From an uncultured Collinsella sp. (GTDB lineage: Bacteria > Actinomycetota > Coriobacteriia > Coriobacteriales > Coriobacteriaceae), in assembly GCA_900549025.1 (NCBI GenBank), contig URMZ01000024.1, forward strand, positions 1 to 30,416: a stretch of 30,416 nt of DNA, read 5' to 3'. Every line of letters starts with the position of its first letter. Position 1 is the first letter of the stretch. Below the pieces are notes generated by a model. It made no database searches and was not told where the DNA came from. It was given only the letters and a program-made list of their open reading frames with translations. Shown in pieces: positions 1 through 7,491 of this stretch. The position numbers were made by a program, and so were the translations under genes.

Positions 1-2
1 CG

Positions 3-890
3 TTTGAGGGCTACTTTATCTTCGATGCCGACAACGTTATCTCCCGCGATTACGTGTCCAAGATGAACGATGCCTTTGACCAGGGCTTCCATGTGGTCAC
101 GAGCTACCGCAACTCTAAGAACTTCGGCAGCTCGTGGATCTCGGCTGCTAATGCCACGTGGTATCTACGCGAGGCGCGCTTCCTCAACAACGCGCGCAAT
201 ATCTGTAAGACGTCCTGCGCTGTTTCGGGTTCGGGTTACCTTATCTCGTCAAGCGTTATCGAGGGCATGCACGGTTGGCAGTTCCACACGCTGACCGAGG
301 ACATTCAGTTCACTACGTTCTGCGCTATTCACGGTATTCGCATTGGCTATGCGCCGGCGGAGTTCTTTGACGAGCAACCCGTGACGTTCAAGGCATCCTG
401 GAAGCAGCGTATGCGCTGGACCAAGGGCTTTTACCAGGTGTTCTTTACCTACGGTAAGCATCTGGTCAAGTCGATGTTCCGCTATCATCACTTTGCCGCC
501 TACGACATGTTCATGACGATCGCCCCGGGTATGCTGCTATCGCTGATCTCGATGCTCGCTAATGCGACGTTCTTGATTGTGGGTGGCTTTTCGCATGGTT
601 TCTTGGCAACCGAAGTCGAGATGCAGGCGTGCGCCGCTTCGCTCATTATGACCTTCGCCATGATGTATCAGACGTTCTTTATCCTGGCGCTGCTCACGAC
701 TATCTTTGAGTACAAGCATATTCACTGCGCGCAAAAGTGGCGCCTGGTGACTAACCTGTTTACCTTCCCGATCTTTATGTTCAGCTATATCCCCATCACG
801 GTGGCCGCGCTGTTCCTGAAGGTCGACTGGGTGCCGACGCAGCACGCCGTCAACGTTACCCTTGACGAGGTCATGCAAGGCGCCAAATAA
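3..890 (+). CDS. Family 2 glycosyltransferase, membrane-bound (5' end cut off by window)
   Basis: This is the C-terminal 295 residues of a processive-type GT-A glycosyltransferase; the reading frame is open to the left edge. Such proteins transfer a sugar from a nucleotide-sugar donor at the cytoplasmic face of the membrane to a growing polysaccharide or lipid acceptor. The metal-binding DAD motif is at visible residues 8-10, TED (catalytic base region) at 98-100, and QRMRW (QxxRW) at 135-139. Three hydrophobic segments follow: one around GMLLSLISML, one around SLIMTFAMMYQTFFILALL, and a last one near the C-terminus. The layout matches the NodC/IcaA/cellulose synthase branch. The exact sugar and product cannot be read from the fragment. 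A strong terminator follows directly, so this gene ends its transcription unit. Confidence 0.85.
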   Translation, partial: FEGYFIFDADNVISRDYVSKMNDAFDQGFHVVTSYRNSKNFGSSWISAANATWYLREARFLNNARNICKTSCAVSGSGYLISSSVIEGMHGWQFHTLTEDIQFTTFCAIHGIRIGYAPAEFFDEQPVTFKASWKQRMRWTKGFYQVFFTYGKHLVKSMFRYHHFAAYDMFMTIAPGMLLSLISMLANATFLIVGGFSHGFLATEVEMQACAASLIMTFAMMYQTFFILALLTTIFEYKHIHCAQKWRLVTNLFTFPIFMFSYIPITVAALFLKVDWVPTQHAVNVTLDEVMQGAK

Positions 891-900
891 CCACCACCAA

Positions 901-940
901 AACCACCGCAAAGGGGACAGGCACCTTTGTGGTGGTTTTT
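901..940 (+). terminator. Rho-independent terminator after the glycosyltransferase
   Basis: The arms are AACCACCGCAAAGG (901-914) and CCTTTGTGGTGGTT (924-937), pairing over 14 bp with one G-T wobble and followed by T's. The loop region reads GGACAGGCA. The GGGGACAGGCACC core resembles dispersed repeat motifs seen in many bacterial genomes, so this may be a repeat doing duty as a terminator. Confidence 0.85.
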
Positions 941-971
941 GCTTTTGCGATGCAGCTCGAGGAGGAGTCCG

Positions 972-1394
972 ATGGCCTATATCCCGTTTTGGATTTGCAT
1001 CTTTGCCGGCGTGGCAATTGATGCCCGAGAGCGACGGTTTCCCAATGGGCTTGCCGGCGCATGTGCCGTGGCGGCGTTGGCGGGCGTTTGGCTCGACCTC
1101 GGTTTGAATACAGCGCTTGACCACGCCGGTCTTGCGGTCATCGTCTACCTTGCCCTTGTGCTCACTGAGTCGCTCTGGCGGCGCCTTCGCCACGCCCCGG
1201 GCATCGGCATGGGGGATGCCAAGGCGCTCTTCGCGCTTTGCACGCTCGACCCTATGGGTGGCATCGTGGCATTTGCCGTCGCACTCCTGGCCCTGGCCCT
1301 CTCCTGCCTCTTCACAAAATCACGCTCCCTGCCATTGCTCCCGTTTTTGGTGCCGATTTTTGCCATAATCGAGGTCGTGGGCTGCACTTTGTAA
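972..1394 (+). CDS. Prepilin peptidase-like A24 aspartic protease (short form)
   Basis: This is a 140-residue, very hydrophobic protein with about four or five membrane segments. It has the two aspartates expected of type IV prepilin peptidases: D17 in AIDARERRFPN, and D82 in the GMGDAK motif (GxGD) at 79-84. The family cleaves leader peptides of prepilins or related secreted proteins at the inner face of the membrane. The N-terminal methylase domain and its cysteine motif are absent, as in the short TadV/FlaK-like forms. The start was chosen at the ATG preceded by GAGGAGGAG six or so bases upstream. No pilin or secretion genes lie nearby, so its substrate is unknown. The family call is good; the role is inferred. 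Confidence 0.75.
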   Translation: MAYIPFWICIFAGVAIDARERRFPNGLAGACAVAALAGVWLDLGLNTALDHAGLAVIVYLALVLTESLWRRLRHAPGIGMGDAKALFALCTLDPMGGIVAFAVALLALALSCLFTKSRSLPLLPFLVPIFAIIEVVGCTL

Positions 1395-1425
1395 CCGATT
1401 GCGCATCCTTCTTAAGGAGCATGCC

Positions 1426-2673
1426 ATGGCAACTAATCAAGAAACGGCCGTCATTAAGGCGCGCATGGACCGTATTCCCTCGGCGTTGTCGCCCGAACTT
1501 GTCGAGCGCATTGCCGCCGATCGTGCTTCGGGCTATGTCAACCCGTATCGTTGCAACGACGATCAGGTCATTCGTCGTATTGATCGCGCCGCCGACAAAG
1601 GCACGCTTATGCGTCCGGCGTTTATGCGCGATACCGAAAAGATACTTCATCTTCCGGCGTACACCCGTTATGCAGGCAAAACGCAGGTCTTTAGCTTCCG
1701 TAGCAATGACGATCTGTCACGCCGCGGTTTGCACGTGCAGCTCGTCTCCCGCATTGCGCGCGATATCGGTCGCGCCCTGGGGCTCAATTGCGATCTGATC
1801 GAGGCGATTGGCCTGGGTCACGACTTGGGACACACGCCTTTCGGCCATGCCGGCGAGCGTTTCCTCAACGATATCTATCATGAGCGTACGGGGCGTTATT
1901 TTTTCCATAACGTGCAGTCGGTCCGCGTGTTCGACACACTGTACGGCCGCAACGTGTCGCTCCAGACGCTCGACGGCGTGCTATGCCATAACGGCGAGTA
2001 CGAGCAACGTGTGTTTGAGCTCTCGGACATGAGCTCCTTTGACCAGTTTGACCAGACGGTTGAGGATTGCATTGCCACGGGCTATAGCGCAATTGGGCAT
2101 CTGCGTCCCATGACGCTCGAGGGCTGCGTCGTTCGCATCTCGGATATTCTTGCCTACGTCGGTCGTGACCGTCAGGATGCGATCGCGGCGGGCCTGCTGT
2201 CACCCGACGCTTTTGATGATGGCCGGGGCGGTGCCTACAACAGCTGGATCCTTACGCACGCTTCCATCGATATCGTTGAGCACAGCTATGGTAAGCCGCG
2301 CATCGAGATGAGCGAGGACCTGTTTGAGGAAATCCGCCGAGCCAAGCGCGAGAACTACGAGAAGATCTATAGCAAGGGCGGTATCGAAGGCGATTCCGAG
2401 GTGGAGCTGCGCGAGGCGTTCGAAAAGCTCTACGACCGTTGCCTGCGGGATCTAAACAGTGGTGACGAGTCCTCTTACATCTTTAAGCACCATATTTCGC
2501 GCATTGAGCAGCAGCTTTCCTACTACGATCGCACCTATGCCTGGCAGGACGACAAAGATCAAGCGGTGGTGGATTACATCGCGAGCATGACGGACGGTTA
2601 TTTCTGCGAACTGACGAGCAAGCTGTTCCCTGGTCTGGAGTTTCCGCACCGTACCTATATTAACGAACGGTAG
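1426..2673 (+). CDS. dgt: Deoxyguanosinetriphosphate triphosphohydrolase-like protein (HD domain)
   Basis: This 415-residue protein belongs to the dGTPase family, which splits dNTPs (classically dGTP) to deoxynucleoside and triphosphate and so trims the dNTP pool. The N-terminal stretch RYAGKTQVF fits the family. The metal-binding HD motif is in GLGHDLGHTPFGHAGERFL, with H132-D133 by count. More conserved acidic and histidine residues lie further on (VRISDILAYVGRD). The start at 1426 is preceded by AAGGAG with a 6-base spacer; an upstream in-frame start has no such site. It begins 31 bp after the A24 peptidase stop and probably shares its transcript. Its last codons overlap the LexA-like palindrome that precedes rarA. 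Confidence 0.88.
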   Translation: MATNQETAVIKARMDRIPSALSPELVERIAADRASGYVNPYRCNDDQVIRRIDRAADKGTLMRPAFMRDTEKILHLPAYTRYAGKTQVFSFRSNDDLSRRGLHVQLVSRIARDIGRALGLNCDLIEAIGLGHDLGHTPFGHAGERFLNDIYHERTGRYFFHNVQSVRVFDTLYGRNVSLQTLDGVLCHNGEYEQRVFELSDMSSFDQFDQTVEDCIATGYSAIGHLRPMTLEGCVVRISDILAYVGRDRQDAIAAGLLSPDAFDDGRGGAYNSWILTHASIDIVEHSYGKPRIEMSEDLFEEIRRAKRENYEKIYSKGGIEGDSEVELREAFEKLYDRCLRDLNSGDESSYIFKHHISRIEQQLSYYDRTYAWQDDKDQAVVDYIASMTDGYFCELTSKLFPGLEFPHRTYINER

Positions 2674-2677
2674 TTCG
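2664..2677. promoter_or_regulatory. Candidate LexA (SOS) box in front of rarA
   Basis: The sequence reads CGAAC GGTA GTTCG. The two 5-bp arms match the Gram-positive/actinobacterial LexA palindrome CGAAC-N4-GTTCG exactly. It straddles the dgt stop codon and overlaps the position where a -35 element for the TATACT at 2689 would lie, a classic place for repression. No LexA protein or second site is visible in the window, so binding is inferred. Confidence 0.5.
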
Positions 2678-2688
2678 TATATATTCGG

Positions 2689-2694
2689 TATACT
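2689..2694 (+). promoter_or_regulatory. Candidate -10 element for rarA
   Basis: TATACT lies 40 bp before the rarA start and matches TATAAT in five of six bases. No clear -35 hexamer is seen 17 bp upstream; that position is occupied by the CGAAC palindrome. Confidence 0.4.
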
Positions 2695-2733
2695 GTTGAC
2701 GAACAAAGCTTTTGATTGATGCATGGGATGGCT

Positions 2734-4083
2734 ATGGACGACCTTTTTTCTGTCTCGACGCGCGAGCGTTCCTTTAAAAATGCGCCGCTCGCGGTGCGCA
2801 TGCGTCCCAATTCGCTCGACGAGTACGTGGGTCAGCAAAAGGCCGTCGGTAAGGGCTCGTGGCTGCGTGCCGCGATCGAGCACGACGTGCTTTCGAGCGT
2901 GATTCTGTACGGGCCTGCCGGTACGGGCAAGACGACGCTGGCCCACATTATCGCCAACCATACCAAGAGCGAGTTTGTCGAGGTCAGCGCCGTCACGGGT
3001 ACCGTGAAGGACCTGCGTCGCGTGATTGATGAGGCCAAGACGCGCCTGAATACGTACGACCGCCGCACCATTCTATTCATCGATGAGATTCACCGCTTCT
3101 CTAAATCGCAGCAGGATGCCCTGCTGCATGCAGTTGAGAACCGTACCGTCATTATGATTGGCGCTACGACGGAGAACCCGTACTTCGAGGTCAACTCGGC
3201 ACTGCTCTCACGTGGTCGCGTCGTGGAGCTTGAGCATCTGAAGGATGAGGATATCGCCACGCTTATTGAACGTGCGCTTGAGGCGCCGCAGGGCTTGAAC
3301 GGTAAGTTCTCGGCCGATGAGGATACGGTCAAGACCATCTGCACGCTGGCAGCGGGTGACGCTCGCTCGGCGCTCACGACGCTCGAGCTTGCGAGCGAGA
3401 TTGCCGTCACGCGTCCCGATACCGAGGGAACGCCAGCGCCCGCGGCGGGGGAGCGCTATCCCATCACCGTGGATGACGTAAAGATCGCCAACCCGCGTCG
3501 CGGCTTTACGTATGACAAAAACGGCGACATGCACTACGACATCATCAGTGCGTTCATCAAGTCCATGCGCGGTAGCGACCCCGATGCCACGATCTATTGG
3601 CTCGCGCGCATGATCGATGCTGGGGAGGATCCTAAGTTTATCGCTCGCCGCATTATGATTCACGCTTCTGAGGATGTTGGCAACGCCGACCCGCAGGCGC
3701 TTTTGGTGGCGCATGCCGCGTTTAAGTCTGCCGAGGTCATTGGCTATCCCGAGTGCCGCATTAACCTGGCTCAGGCTGCACTCTATGTGTGCTTGGCGCC
3801 AAAATCCAACGCGTGTGAGGCTTCGATCGATGCGGCGCTGGCCGATATACATTCTAGTGGGCTTCGCGAGGTGCCGAGTTATCTGCGCGATCGCCATCGC
3901 CCGGGCAGCGATGAATACGGTGTGTATAAATACCCGCACGATTATCCTGAAGGCTGGGTCGATCAGCGCTATTTGCCCGAGGGGCTGGAGCGCGGTGCGT
4001 TCTGGCAGCCTGCCGGGCGCGGCTGGGAAGAGTGGCGCGTAGAGCAAAGCGAACGTGACCGCAGCGGGAATGCACCGAAGTAG
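2734..4083 (+). CDS. rarA: Replication-associated recombination protein A (RarA/MgsA AAA+ ATPase)
   Basis: This 449-residue AAA+ ATPase belongs to the RarA/MgsA/WRNIP1 family, which acts at stalled or collapsed replication forks and is related to clamp loaders. It opens with the family's PLAVRMRPNSLDEYVGQ block. Walker A is GPAGTGKTT at residues 60-68, Walker B is FIDEIHRF, sensor 1 is GATTENPYFEVN, and the C-terminal tetramerisation region includes YDIISAFIKSMRGSDPDA and the late HRPGSDEYGVYKYPHDYPEGWV. Several in-frame starts exist (2719, 2728, 2734). The one at 2734 is preferred because GGGATGG lies just upstream and because family members start close to PLA-RMRP. It follows dgt by 60 bp and may have its own promoter under a LexA-like palindrome. 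Confidence 0.92.
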   Translation: MDDLFSVSTRERSFKNAPLAVRMRPNSLDEYVGQQKAVGKGSWLRAAIEHDVLSSVILYGPAGTGKTTLAHIIANHTKSEFVEVSAVTGTVKDLRRVIDEAKTRLNTYDRRTILFIDEIHRFSKSQQDALLHAVENRTVIMIGATTENPYFEVNSALLSRGRVVELEHLKDEDIATLIERALEAPQGLNGKFSADEDTVKTICTLAAGDARSALTTLELASEIAVTRPDTEGTPAPAAGERYPITVDDVKIANPRRGFTYDKNGDMHYDIISAFIKSMRGSDPDATIYWLARMIDAGEDPKFIARRIMIHASEDVGNADPQALLVAHAAFKSAEVIGYPECRINLAQAALYVCLAPKSNACEASIDAALADIHSSGLREVPSYLRDRHRPGSDEYGVYKYPHDYPEGWVDQRYLPEGLERGAFWQPAGRGWEEWRVEQSERDRSGNAPK

Positions 4084-4183
4084 CTGCTGATAATTTTGTC
4101 CCACGTTGCTGCTCTTGGCATGTTCGGTCCCCTTTGGGGTACCATGAAAAGCGTCTGTATTTCGATTCTTCCGGGAGGCTTGT

Positions 4184-4771
4184 ATGAGTCCCATTCAAAT
4201 CGCCCTGCTGCTGCTCGCCGTTGCCGGCGTGTGGGCCATCGCTGAGCTCGCGCTTACCCTGCGCAAGACCCGCAATGTTGTTGACTCGCTCGATAAGACC
4301 GTGAACGACCTCAACAACACCATCGCCGAGGCTCAGCCTGTGGTGGCAAAGCTCGATGGCGCTGTCGATGAGCTTACGCCGGCGCTTGCCCAGATGGAGC
4401 CGCTGCTTAAGTCGAGCAAGACGGCAGTTGATGCCCTTACCTCCAATCTCGTAGAGGTCGAAGCCGTGGTTCGCGACATTTCCGAGGTTACGGGCAGCAT
4501 GGCCGAGGCCAGCAATGCTGTGTCGAGCGTGACCGACTCTGCCGCCGGTGCTGTGCAGAAGCTCTTCAATAAGGTGAAGGCTCCTGCAGCTGAAGCCGAG
4601 CGCAAGCTTTCCGCTGCCGCCGAAGAAGCCGAGCAGCCGACCGAGCGCGTCTTGATTGGCGAGGACGAGGCCGCCGCGGGCGACGATGATGGCCAGAAGT
4701 CTGTAGCCAAGCCGGCTCAGTATTACACCTATACACCCTCCGAGACCTCTGAGGAGTCCTGCGATGAGTAG
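4184..4771 (+). CDS. DUF948-like membrane-anchored coiled-coil protein
   Basis: This 195-residue protein has one N-terminal membrane segment (about residues 5-23, IQIALLLLAVAGVWAIAEL). A long helical stretch follows, rich in V, D, L and T with a heptad look (about 28-125), then an Ala/Glu-rich acidic tail. This matches the DUF948 type of general-stress-related proteins. No catalytic motif is seen. The start has a good ribosome site, GGGAGG, 7 bases before the ATG. Its last 8 bases overlap the next gene, the RsbW-like protein, so the two are translationally coupled and followed by a sigma factor and a membrane protein. A role in envelope stress sensing or anchoring is an inference from context only. 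Confidence 0.7.
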   Translation: MSPIQIALLLLAVAGVWAIAELALTLRKTRNVVDSLDKTVNDLNNTIAEAQPVVAKLDGAVDELTPALAQMEPLLKSSKTAVDALTSNLVEVEAVVRDISEVTGSMAEASNAVSSVTDSAAGAVQKLFNKVKAPAAEAERKLSAAAEEAEQPTERVLIGEDEAAAGDDDGQKSVAKPAQYYTYTPSETSEESCDE

Positions 4772-5141
4772 CGAAGCAACCTGCCCCATCACGCTGACCG
4801 TTGCCGGTGACCCGCGTCTCGCTCGCCTTGTGCGCATGACGGCAGCCAACGTTGGTGCCCTGTGCTCTATGTCTGTCGATCGCATCGAGGACATCCGTAT
4901 GGCTGCCGAGGAAGCCTTTATCTTTGGCTGCACGGCTGTTGATTCCGACGATATCTCGATCAAATTCGATGTCGACGAATCGCACGTGGGCATGACCTTT
5001 ACCTTTGGCGATCAGGCGACTGTCGATGAGGATGACCAGGCAGCGGTATATGCCGAACTCATCCTCGCGAGCGTGTGCGATTCCTACGAAAAGACTGCGG
5101 CGCCCCTGACGCTTTCCCTCGACCTCAAGGCGGATATCTAA
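4764..5141 (+). CDS. RsbW-like anti-sigma factor candidate, degenerate ATP site
   Basis: This 125-residue protein is encoded between a DUF948-like gene and a SigB/F-type sigma gene, the usual place of the anti-sigma kinase RsbW/SpoIIAB. The core DRIEDIRMAAEEAFIFG resembles the N-box helix of HATPase_c anti-sigma factors, but the Asn that binds Mg-ATP is not there. The downstream glycine-rich boxes (DxGxG and GxGL) are not recognisable; the stretch AAVYAELILASVCDSYE lies where the second should be. It could therefore bind the sigma factor without being a kinase. It overlaps the upstream gene by 8 bases and ends 1 base before the sigma start. The fold is inferred from context and the one helix; no partner switch gene (RsbV type) is in the window. 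Confidence 0.6.
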   Translation: MSSEATCPITLTVAGDPRLARLVRMTAANVGALCSMSVDRIEDIRMAAEEAFIFGCTAVDSDDISIKFDVDESHVGMTFTFGDQATVDEDDQAAVYAELILASVCDSYEKTAAPLTLSLDLKADI

Positions 5142-5142
5142 T

Positions 5143-5934
5143 ATGACCGAACGTTCCCGGAGCGGCAAGACCGCTTGGGACAAGGAGAAAACCCGCGAGC
5201 TGTTTCGTCGTTACAAGGAGACCGGTGATCCGGACGCCCGTGAGCAGCTCGTCATGTCCCATATGAACCTGGTAAGGTTTCTTGCCAACAAATTTAAGAA
5301 TCGCGGCGAGCCGCTCGACGACCTCATGCAGGTCGGCTATCTGGGTTTGCTCAAGGCTATCGACCGTTTTGACCCCGAGCGCGGGCTCGAGTTCACGACG
5401 TTTGCAACACCCACTATCCTGGGCGAGATCAAACGCCATTTCCGCGACAAGGGCTGGAGTGTGCGCGTTCCGCGTCGTCTGCAGGAGCTCTCGGCCAAGG
5501 TCAACCAAGCTACTGACAAACTTACCAACGAGCTGCAGCGTTCGCCCAAGGTTGAGGAGATCGCTGAGTATCTAGATGTGACTGTCGATGAGGTCCTCGA
5601 GGCTATGGAATCGTCTTCGGCCTATACTTCGGTGCCCATCGAGGCTCCTGGTGCGTCCGATTCCGACGATGCCCCCTCGATTCTCGACCGTTACGCCGAC
5701 GACGACAACGAGCTCGACTTTACCGATGACCGTCTAGTGATCGAGGAAGCCATCCGTGATTTCTCGCCGCGCGAGCGCGAGGTGATCGAGCTGCGCTTTG
5801 TGAAGGGCATGACCCAGATCGAGATCGCCAAGAAGCTTGGTATTTCTCAGGTGCAGGTTTCGCGTCTGCTGCGCCGCACGCTTAAGAAGATTCAGGACAA
5901 GATCGACCCCGACGGAGTGATGATTCGTTCATGA
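5143..5934 (+). CDS. SigB/SigF/SigG-family RNA polymerase sigma factor
   Basis: This 263-residue sigma-70 family protein lacks region 1. Region 2 runs from about residue 35 to 105 (VMSHMNLVRFLANKF, DDLMQVGYLGLLKAIDRFDPERG, FTTFATPTILGEIKRHFRD). Region 3 follows (VPRRLQELSAKVN, SPKVEEIAEYLDVT). Region 4 near the C-terminus carries the helix-turn-helix MTQIEIAKKLGISQVQVSRL. The segment FATPTILGEIKRHFRDKGWSV is characteristic of the SigB/F/G general-stress and sporulation group. It directs RNA polymerase to an alternative promoter class. It sits one base after the RsbW-like gene and overlaps the AI-2E-type gene by ATGA, so all four genes form one operon. All core regions look intact. Confidence 0.92.
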   Translation: MTERSRSGKTAWDKEKTRELFRRYKETGDPDAREQLVMSHMNLVRFLANKFKNRGEPLDDLMQVGYLGLLKAIDRFDPERGLEFTTFATPTILGEIKRHFRDKGWSVRVPRRLQELSAKVNQATDKLTNELQRSPKVEEIAEYLDVTVDEVLEAMESSSAYTSVPIEAPGASDSDDAPSILDRYADDDNELDFTDDRLVIEEAIRDFSPREREVIELRFVKGMTQIEIAKKLGISQVQVSRLLRRTLKKIQDKIDPDGVMIRS

Positions 5935-7340
5935 GTGAGCACCCCCAACAAACCGATCGCGTGCTGCGCGACACCCGCATTCTGACGCTGCGCATTTGGG
6001 CTGTTGTCGGCTGCATTGTTATTGCTGCTGTCATCTTTAACCTTATGGGCATCCTGGCACCGGTTATCGAGTTTCTCGCTGTTGGTTCCATCATTGCCTT
6101 TGTGATGTCCCCGATCACCAACTGGCTCGAGCACCATGGCGTGAATCGCGGCATCGGTTCGCTTATCGCGCTTATTGTTGTTGTTGCCGTGCTCGTCGGT
6201 GTCGTTTGCATTTTGTCGCCGATTCTCTTTGGTCAGATCATGGAAGTCCTGAGCCGCCTGCCCGAGCAGCTTCGTGTTGCGGGTGGCGATCTCAACGAGA
6301 TGATCTCGCATGCCAAGACGCTCAACAACACGCCGCTCAAGGAGTATTTGGACGATAATCTTTCGTCGCTTGTTACCGTGGCATCGAAGTACGTGTCTCA
6401 GATCGCTGCCGAGCTTGGCCGCGGTGTGTTCCCGCTCATCACCAATACGGCCTCGCAGTTGTTCGTGATCTTCCTTGGTCTGGTGCTTGCGTACTGGATG
6501 GCCTGCGACTACCCTCGCATGCACCACGAGATTTGCACCATCATCGGTCAGGAGAAGGAGACCTCGTACCGCTTTATGGTCGCCATCCTTTCTCGCTCTG
6601 TCGGCGGCTACATGCGCGGTATGGTCGTGACGTCCATCTGCGGTGGTTTCCTCGCCTTTATCGGTTTTATGATCATCGGCCATCCGTATGCGGCGCTCAT
6701 GGCTATCTTTACCGGCATCATGCATTTGGTTCCGGTCGTCGGTCCTTGGGTGAGCGCAGCAATCGCCACAGTGCTCGGTTTCATGTTCAGCCCCATGTTG
6801 GCGTTATGGACGCTCGTTGTGACGATGGTCGCGCAAAACGTCACCGATAACGTGATTTCGCCTAAGGTCATGCAGAGCTCGGTGCAGGTGCATCCCATCA
6901 TGAGCCTCACGGCGCTCGTTATTGGCTCGGCACTCATGGGCCCCATCGGTATGATTATTGCCATCCCGCTTTGTGCGGCCCTCAAGGGTATCTTCGTGTA
7001 CTACTTCGAGAATGAGACCGGCCGACAGCTTGTGGCCTATGACGGTGCCGTGTTTAAGGGCACGCCGTACCGCGATGCCGATGGCAACCCGGTCGCCGCC
7101 TACGACGCGCTCGGCGACGACACCTTCATCTACGAGTCTGAGCTTATCGGTAACGAGACTGCGCCCGAGGCCAAGGCCATGCCCAAGCCCGAGCTCGATA
7201 ATCCCTGGATCAAGCTCTCGGGCCTGCAGCCCGATGCGACGGGCTTCTTCAAGAACCCCTTCGCTAAGGACGATGACTCCAATTCGGAAGACGATACCAA
7301 AACCGGCATCGACGGCTCCATGGACGATGACGACAACTAG
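5931..7340 (+). CDS. AI-2E family membrane protein (PerM/TqsA type)
   Basis: This 469-residue protein has about seven or eight membrane segments in the pattern of the AI-2E transporter family: two early helices, a soluble middle part (LPEQLRVAGGDLNEMI), then four or five helices. The late blocks GIMHLVPVVGPWVSAAIATVLGF and QNVTDNVISPKVMQSSVQVHPIMSLTALVIGSALMGPIGMIIAIPLCAALKGI are family signatures; each is well conserved. A hydrophilic, Asp-rich C-terminal tail (about 100 residues ending in SMDDDDN) extends beyond the usual core. Members export small molecules or ions; the substrate here is unknown. The ATG overlaps the sigma factor stop (ATGA), so it is the last gene of the sigma operon, before a clear terminator. 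Confidence 0.87.
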   Translation: MSEHPQQTDRVLRDTRILTLRIWAVVGCIVIAAVIFNLMGILAPVIEFLAVGSIIAFVMSPITNWLEHHGVNRGIGSLIALIVVVAVLVGVVCILSPILFGQIMEVLSRLPEQLRVAGGDLNEMISHAKTLNNTPLKEYLDDNLSSLVTVASKYVSQIAAELGRGVFPLITNTASQLFVIFLGLVLAYWMACDYPRMHHEICTIIGQEKETSYRFMVAILSRSVGGYMRGMVVTSICGGFLAFIGFMIIGHPYAALMAIFTGIMHLVPVVGPWVSAAIATVLGFMFSPMLALWTLVVTMVAQNVTDNVISPKVMQSSVQVHPIMSLTALVIGSALMGPIGMIIAIPLCAALKGIFVYYFENETGRQLVAYDGAVFKGTPYRDADGNPVAAYDALGDDTFIYESELIGNETAPEAKAMPKPELDNPWIKLSGLQPDATGFFKNPFAKDDDSNSEDDTKTGIDGSMDDDDN

Positions 7341-7389
7341 CGGGGTAATTCAGGTTAACATTCATACGTGCTAACATGCAATTTCGCTG

Positions 7390-7419
7390 GAGGGTCGCTG
7401 TTTGGCGACCCTCTTTTTT
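7390..7419 (+). terminator. Rho-independent terminator of the sigma operon
   Basis: A perfect 9-bp stem GAGGGTCGC/GCGACCCTC (7390-7398 and 7405-7413) with loop TGTTTG is followed by six T's. Confidence 0.92.
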
Positions 7420-7460
7420 GCATAGGCGCGGTGGGATGGTAATATCGTTACGTTTGAACT

Positions 7461-7475
7461 GTTTCGATGTGAAAC
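7461..7475. promoter_or_regulatory. Small palindrome in the alaS leader
   Basis: GTTTC-GATGT-GAAAC has 5-bp perfect arms and ends just before the GAGGAG ribosome site of alaS. A weak -10-like TAATAT lies at 7440-7445. It could be an operator or a short leader hairpin; with arms this short, chance is possible. Confidence 0.25.
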
Positions 7476-7491
7476 CGAGGAGATTCCCTCT

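Noticed and set aside
4121..4145. SigB-type promoter (GTTC...GGGTAC) before the sigma operon
   Set aside because: GGGTAC at 4137 resembles a SigB -10, but the spacing to any GTTT-like -35 is wrong. Autoregulation cannot be claimed.
5147..5157. CGAACGTTC as a second LexA box
   Set aside because: The two arms are adjacent without the 4-base spacer and lie inside the sigma coding region. CGAACAGTTC at 24074 likewise has the wrong spacer.
7341..7491. T-box riboswitch before alaS
   Set aside because: The gap is short, is mostly occupied by the terminator of the previous operon, and lacks a T-box core sequence or specifier loop.
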